Shown: positions 58,001 to 64,000 of the stretch, piece after piece
How positions within the stretch are numbered: position 1 is the stretch's first letter
Layout: each line of letters starts with the position of its first letter
Assembly: GCA_013415235.1 (NCBI GenBank)
Contig: JACBYF010000002.1
Coordinates: forward strand, 124,001-188,000
Reading direction: 5' to 3'
Length of the DNA stretch: 64,000 nt
DNA from: Gemelliphila palaticanis
GTDB taxonomy: Bacteria > Bacillota > Bacilli > Staphylococcales > Gemellaceae
Translations under genes and position numbers: made by a program
The notes under the pieces: generated by a model
Seen by the model: the letters and a program-made list of their open reading frames with translations, nothing else
Told to the model about the DNA's origin: nothing
Databases searched by the model: none

Positions 58001-58933
58001 CTATTTTTGAATCTCTGCAATTCTTAATTTTGCACTTCTTGATCTATTATTCTCTTCTAATTCTTCTTTACTAGGAATTATAGGTTTTCTAGTTATATTT
58101 TTTAATTTTGATACATATTCTTCAGGAATAATTGGTAAATTTTTAGGTATACTATCATTAGAACTATAAGATTTAAATATTTGCTTACATATTCTGTCTT
58201 CCAAAGAATGAAATGTTATAACTGCTATTCTTCCTCCAACATTGCAAATATCTATAGCTTGCTCTAAAGATTCTTCTATAACTCCAAGTTCGTTGTTAAC
58301 TGCTATTCTTATAGCTTGAAAAACTTTTTTAGCCGGATGCCCGCCTGTTCTTCTAGCGGCTGCAGGTATAGATTTTTTTATAATATCTACAAGTTCAAAT
58401 GTAGTTTCTATTGGTTTATTAATTCGTTCCTTTTCTATATTTCTAGCTATTTGCTTAGAAAATTTCTCTTCTCCATATCTATAAAATATTTTCACCAAAT
58501 CATTATAGCTGTAATTATTTATTAAATCATATGCTGTAAAACTAGAGTCTGTATCCATTCTCATATCTAATTTATTATTATAATTATAACTAAAGCCCCT
58601 TTCAGGCGTATCTAATTGTGGAGAAGAAACACCCAAATCATAAACTATTCCATCTACCTTTTCTACTCCTAGAGATGATAATTCTTTCTTTAAATTAGAA
58701 AAATTAGATTTTACAAAAACCACTCTATCTTCATAATTTTTTAATTTTACTTTTGCATTCTCTATAGCAAAGCTATCTTGATCAAAAGCATAAAGTTTAC
58801 CACTCTTTAGTCTTTTTAAAATTTCTAAACTATGACCTGCTCCACCAAGAGTACAGTCTACATATATCCCATCTTCTCTAATATTTAATCCATCTATCGT
58901 TTCATCTAACATAACACTATAATGTTTAAACAT
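58001..58933 (-). CDS. rsmH: 16S rRNA m4C1402 methyltransferase RsmH
   Basis: The start is ATG at 58933 ([11 protein letters not shown]) with GGAGAG 5 bases upstream; the open frame reaches a GTG that overlaps the mraZ stop. The methyltransferase motif is [16 protein letters not shown], and [19 protein letters not shown] and [14 protein letters not shown] also match. It methylates N4 of C1402 in the decoding centre. Its position in the dcw cluster is typical. Confidence 0.95.
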   Translation of the reverse strand: MFKHYSVMLDETIDGLNIREDGIYVDCTLGGAGHSLEILKRLKSGKLYAFDQDSFAIENAKVKLKNYEDRVVFVKSNFSNLKKELSSLGVEKVDGIVYDLGVSSPQLDTPERGFSYNYNNKLDMRMDTDSSFTAYDLINNYSYNDLVKIFYRYGEEKFSKQIARNIEKERINKPIETTFELVDIIKKSIPAAARRTGGHPAKKVFQAIRIAVNNELGVIEESLEQAIDICNVGGRIAVITFHSLEDRICKQIFKSYSSNDSIPKNLPIIPEEYVSKLKNITRKPIIPSKEELEENNRSRSAKLRIAEIQK

Positions 58934-58947
58934 ATTTTCTCTCCACA

Positions 58948-59379
58948 CTAAAAATCAAAGTCTTCTAAATCCTCAGCTATTTCTTCAAATGCTAGTTCAC
59001 TTTCAGATAGCTGAACTTCCCAAATTTCTTTATCCCAAATTTCTATTCTATTTGACACACCATTAACAACACATTCTTTGTCCAATTTAGCATGTTCTAT
59101 TAATGATTTTGGTATATTTATTCTTCCTTGTTTATCAATTTCTACCTCTGTTGCACCAGAGAAGAAAAATCTTTGAAATGCTCTAGCATTTTTTTTAGTT
59201 ATAGGTAGTGATTTTATTTTGCTTTCTATTTTTTGCCACTCTTGTAATGAATAGCCAAATAAACAAGAGTCTAAACCTCTTGTTATAATAAACTTATTTC
59301 CTAATTCATCTCTAAATTTAACTGGCATACTTACACGCCCTTTAGAGTCCATTTTATTATTATATTGACCAATAAACAT
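58948..59379 (-). CDS. mraZ: Transcriptional regulator MraZ
   Basis: A 143-residue protein with two AbrB-like swapped-hairpin repeats. Each has a D-x-K/Q-G-R motif: [20 protein letters not shown] and [19 protein letters not shown]. MraZ forms rings and represses the dcw operon by binding tandem GTGG boxes, which are found in its own promoter 30-55 bases upstream. Confidence 0.95.
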   Translation of the reverse strand: MFIGQYNNKMDSKGRVSMPVKFRDELGNKFIITRGLDSCLFGYSLQEWQKIESKIKSLPITKKNARAFQRFFFSGATEVEIDKQGRINIPKSLIEHAKLDKECVVNGVSNRIEIWDKEIWEVQLSESELAFEEIAEDLEDFDF

Positions 59380-59409
59380 TACAATCCACCACCTTACTAA
59401 TATAATTTA

Positions 59410-59433
59410 CCACAAATCCCCACTTTTTTCCAC
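59410..59433 (-). promoter_or_regulatory. MraZ-binding boxes
   Basis: Three GTGG words at 59410-59413, 59420-59423 and 59430-59433 (minus strand) are spaced exactly 10 bases apart, once per helical turn. This is the known MraZ operator layout. A TATATT-like -10 lies just downstream. Confidence 0.8.
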
Positions 59434-59492
59434 TATTTTATAAAAAAAAGCAAAAATATATTAAAATCTTTTTTACTTTTTAAAAGAACATA

Positions 59493-59531
59493 AAAATACA
59501 CCATAAAAATTTAATTTTTATGGTGTATTTT
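59493..59531 (-). terminator. Terminator after the thioredoxin-like gene
   Basis: AAAATACACCATAAAAAT and its complement form an 18-bp stem with a 3-base loop. It lies just past the stop of the thioredoxin-like gene and separates it from the mraZ promoter. Confidence 0.8.
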
Positions 59532-59540
59532 TATTGAAAT

Positions 59541-59882
59541 TTATTTATTTATAAAATTAATAATTTGTTCTTCTGATAGTGAAGAATCACATACTACTCT
59601 AAAATTTTCAAAATTGAATACTAGTAATCCAGGCACAGTTTTAACTCCATATTTCTCTCGAAGAGATGCTATTCCTGTGTCCGAAAAATCTTCACTATTT
59701 AAAAAATAGTAGTTATTTTCTAATTCTTTAGATACATTTCCTATTTTTGGTGCAAATCTTTGGCAAAATGGACAGCTTGATCTTCCTATAAACAATACAA
59801 AATTTTCTTTTTTGTTAATCATCTCTGTTACTTCTGAAGAGTTTACTAATTTAAAGTTGCTAATTGAATCGAAAAAAGACAT
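59541..59882 (-). CDS. Thioredoxin-fold protein with CPFC active site
   Basis: A 113-residue thioredoxin-like protein. The redox motif is RSSCPFCQRFAPKI at about residues 36-39, with the cis-Pro loop in KTVPGLLVF. CPFC differs from thioredoxin CGPC. Similar small proteins in lactic-acid relatives act as bacteriocin-type thiol proteins or thioredoxin-like reductases. Its redox partner is unknown. It is monocistronic, between mraZ and metG. Confidence 0.75.
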   Translation of the reverse strand: MSFFDSISNFKLVNSSEVTEMINKKENFVLFIGRSSCPFCQRFAPKIGNVSKELENNYYFLNSEDFSDTGIASLREKYGVKTVPGLLVFNFENFRVVCDSSLSEEQIINFINK

Positions 59883-59962
59883 AATTATTTCTCCTATAAT
59901 TTTATTTTATAAAGTATATTTTACAATAATTATTAATTAGTAGCAATTTTTATGATTAAATA

Positions 59963-59994
59963 AAAAACTATGGATATATTTATCCACAGTTTTT
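59963..59994 (-). terminator. Terminator of metG
   Basis: AAAAACT-a-TGGATA and TATCCA-c-AGTTTTT form a stem with one mismatch, 13 bases past the metG stop. Confidence 0.8.
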
Positions 59995-60006
59995 AATGAA
60001 TAATTA

Positions 60007-62001
<1,995 letters not shown>

Positions 62002-62101
62002 TTACACAATCTCCTACTAAATTTCTTATTTCAATAAATATTATTTTAACATATATCTTAATTATATGCATACATAATTTTTTATTTTTCTAAAAATTAG
62101 C

Positions 62102-62142
62102 AAAAAATATGAGAATTATAAAATAATATAACCTCATATTTT
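62102..62142 (-). terminator. Terminator of pepT
   Basis: AAAAATATGAG pairs with CTCATATTTT around about 20 bases; TTTTTTGCTAATTTTT follows on the minus strand. Confidence 0.65.
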
Positions 62143-62181
62143 AAGTAAAATATATTTATCTACTGCACCATAGTACAGGTT

Positions 62182-63408
62182 CTACTTTTTTGCTAATTTT
62201 GCTATCTCCACTATAACATCTGCTGCTTTTTGCATGTGCTCTAAACAGCTAAACTCATATTGCCCGTGGAAATTTTCCCCTCCTACAAATATATTTGGAG
62301 TAGGTATTCCCATATAAGATATTTTAGATCCGTCTGTTCCTCCTCTTATAGGTATAACTATAGGATTTACATCTACATTTCGCATAGCTACTTCTGCAAT
62401 ATTTACAGATTTTTTATCTTTTTCTATTACATCCCCCATATTATAATATTGATCAAACATATTATATTCTAGAACATCTCCATATTTAGCGTTTATTTTT
62501 TCTGCTACACCCACACAAAATTGCTTTCTTTCTTCAAATTTTTCTCTATTAAAGTCTCTAATAATATATACTAAAGTAGCTTCTTCAATTCTAGAATTCA
62601 TTTCGTGCAGTAAGTAAAATCCTTCGTAACCTGATGTCTTCTCTGGAACTTCATTTTCAGGGAACATCATCGCTAATTCTGCTGCTATAGTATTAGCATT
62701 TTTCATTTTATCTTTGGCTGTACCAGGATGAACACTAACACCTGTTATTTTGTATGTTATTTGAGCTGCATTAAAGCTTTCATATTGAAGTTCACCTAAA
62801 ACTCCTCCATCCATTGTATAAGCATAGTCAGTAGCAAAATGTTTTGCATCAAAATTATCTGCACCTCTACCAATTTCTTCATCTGGACCAAAAGCTATTC
62901 TTATATCCCCGTGCTCTATTTCAGGATGTTCTTTTAGATATTTAACCGCTTCAATAATTTCCACTATCCCTGCTTTATCATCTGCTCCCAAAAGAGTAGT
63001 TCCATCAGTAGTTATTAGAGTTTTTCCTACATAGTTTTTTAAATTAGGAAAAGCTTTAGTAGTCATTACTATATCTTTTTCTTTATTAAGAACTATATCA
63101 TTTCCATCATAGTTTTCTATTATATTAGGTTTAATATTTATAGAATTAAAATCTGCTGTATCAACATGTGATATAAAACCTATTTTATCAAATAACTTGT
63201 TAGAATTAGATGGTAATGTAGCTGTTAAAAACCAATTTTCTTCATTAAGTTGTATATCACTTAAACCTAATTCCTCTAAATCTTCTTTTAACATTTTTAA
63301 AAAATCTTTTTGGACATCTGTAGACGGTATTGTCATAATTGATGCATCCGATCTTGTATTTATTTTAACATATTTTAAAAATCTATCTAGCATTGTTTCG
63401 TATTTCAT
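62182..63408 (-). CDS. pepT: Peptidase T (tripeptide aminopeptidase)
   Basis: This 408-residue M20 zinc peptidase has GFISHVDTADFN with the first zinc His and catalytic Asp, TLLGADDKAGIVEIIEA (bridging Asp) and AFGPDEEIGRGADNFD with the Glu pair. GGTDGSKISYMGIPTPNIF closes the site. It removes the N-terminal residue from tripeptides. It follows the thioesterase gene by 5 bases, so they are probably cotranscribed. Confidence 0.95.
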   Translation of the reverse strand: MKYETMLDRFLKYVKINTRSDASIMTIPSTDVQKDFLKMLKEDLEELGLSDIQLNEENWFLTATLPSNSNKLFDKIGFISHVDTADFNSINIKPNIIENYDGNDIVLNKEKDIVMTTKAFPNLKNYVGKTLITTDGTTLLGADDKAGIVEIIEAVKYLKEHPEIEHGDIRIAFGPDEEIGRGADNFDAKHFATDYAYTMDGGVLGELQYESFNAAQITYKITGVSVHPGTAKDKMKNANTIAAELAMMFPENEVPEKTSGYEGFYLLHEMNSRIEEATLVYIIRDFNREKFEERKQFCVGVAEKINAKYGDVLEYNMFDQYYNMGDVIEKDKKSVNIAEVAMRNVDVNPIVIPIRGGTDGSKISYMGIPTPNIFVGGENFHGQYEFSCLEHMQKAADVIVEIAKLAKK

Positions 63409-63413
63409 ATTAA

Positions 63414-63911
63414 CTAATTCTCCTTATTATAGTATTCTAAATATTGTCTAGAAAATTCTCTCATAGATAATTCACCATTTTTTCGACTATTATATGTTTC
63501 TACAACAAATTTCTCTAATAAGTTATCTCCCACAACAACTTTTTCCAACGGTTGCTCTAAACTTATATCTCTTCTTACGGAAAATGTAGAAGTACATAAA
63601 CCTACTAATCGGGTACTCTTATCTTGTATATTAAAAGCACTTAATTCTGAAAATATTTCTACACTCTTATTACCTACCCTAGATACATAAGATTTTATTA
63701 TTAATAATTCATTTAAATTAACAGCATCTAAAAATTGATAATTGTCTATTGTTGCTGTAACAAAAGGAATAACACTATATTTTCTTATAGTCATACCCAT
63801 AACTTCATCTAGCCAAAATAAAATTTGTCCTCCGAAGAGTGTATCGTGTCTATTTAAATGTTTTTTATATACTGTATAATAATTTTCTATTAAAGTGTCT
63901 GAACACAACAT
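63414..63911 (-). CDS. Acyl-CoA thioesterase (hotdog fold)
   Basis: A 165-residue hotdog-fold protein. It has LNRHDTLFGGQILFWLDEVM, the YkhA/YciA-type signature with the catalytic Asp, and NLNELLIIKSYVSRVGNKSV with the family motif VSRVGxxS. It probably hydrolyses acyl-CoA esters. The C-terminal tail (NGELSMREFSRQYLEYYNKE) is specific. It lies upstream of pepT. Confidence 0.82.
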   Translation of the reverse strand: MLCSDTLIENYYTVYKKHLNRHDTLFGGQILFWLDEVMGMTIRKYSVIPFVTATIDNYQFLDAVNLNELLIIKSYVSRVGNKSVEIFSELSAFNIQDKSTRLVGLCTSTFSVRRDISLEQPLEKVVVGDNLLEKFVVETYNSRKNGELSMREFSRQYLEYYNKEN

Positions 63912-63934
63912 TATAAAAATACTCCTCTATTCTT

Positions 63935-63974
63935 AAAAGAGTGAGAAATATATTTTATATAAACTCACTCTTTT
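63935..63974. terminator. Terminator-like hairpin at the right edge
   Basis: AAAAGAGTGAG and CTCACTCTTTT are perfect complements around 18 bases. It stands upstream of the thioesterase, so it probably ends a transcript from beyond the window. Bases 63975-64000 show nothing. Confidence 0.7.
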
Positions 63975-64000
63975 ATTATTCTAATTAATCTATAGAATAT

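Overview
The window is AT-rich DNA from a low-GC Firmicute. The best guess is Gemella or a close relative. This is an inference from the combination of a complete tagatose-pathway lac operon, Spx, CvfB, a tmRNA tag ending in ALAA, and a dcw cluster running mraZ-rsmH-ftsL-pbp-mraY-murD-divIB-ftsA-ftsZ without murG. Nearly every gene is on the minus strand; the exceptions are a toxin-antitoxin pair and a methyltransferase fragment.

Region 1 (1-7150) is prophage. It holds two Cro/CI-type regulators, an ImmA-type metallopeptidase, a Com-like zinc-finger protein, a sigma-like late regulator, the DUF2800/DUF2815 pair, one small gene broken by a stop codon, and a LysM-GH19 cell-wall hydrolase that runs off the left edge.

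Region 2 (7150-18970) is a decaying mobile island. Intact cargo is a cadmium/zinc efflux operon (cadC, a separate HMA protein, cadA) and an arsenic operon (arsR, arsD, arsA, arsC, acr3), each with a readable promoter and operators. Around them lie wrecks: an iron-sulfur metallochaperone, a DUF1413 protein, a C5-methyltransferase tail, a tape-measure start, a membrane protein, an HD hydrolase and two serine-recombinase pieces. There are also iteron-like direct repeats.

Region 3 (18970-28690) is the lactose/galactose tagatose-6-phosphate operon (lacR, ROK kinase, lacABCDFEGX). PTS uptake by LacFE gives lactose-6-phosphate, LacG splits it, LacAB isomerise galactose-6-phosphate, LacC phosphorylates it and LacD cleaves the product. 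The operon is bracketed by two direct copies of a ~300-bp repeat that looks like a structured RNA gene with its own promoter, two hairpins, a 12-residue ORF and a terminator.

Region 4 (29230-40550) is accessory: a phosphotransferase-fold kinase, a DUF4143 ATPase, an MFS exporter, a DinJ/YafQ-type toxin-antitoxin module, an ABC-F protein, an ABC-2 exporter behind a short upstream ORF, and two paralogous membrane-anchored proteins.

Region 5 (40588-64000) is core chromosome: radC, a prepilin peptidase, a Fur-family regulator, NUDIX hydrolase, RNase Z, cvfB, spx, tRNA-Leu, rpsI-rplM, gltX, tmRNA, the division/cell-wall cluster, a thioredoxin-like protein, metG, pepT and a thioesterase.
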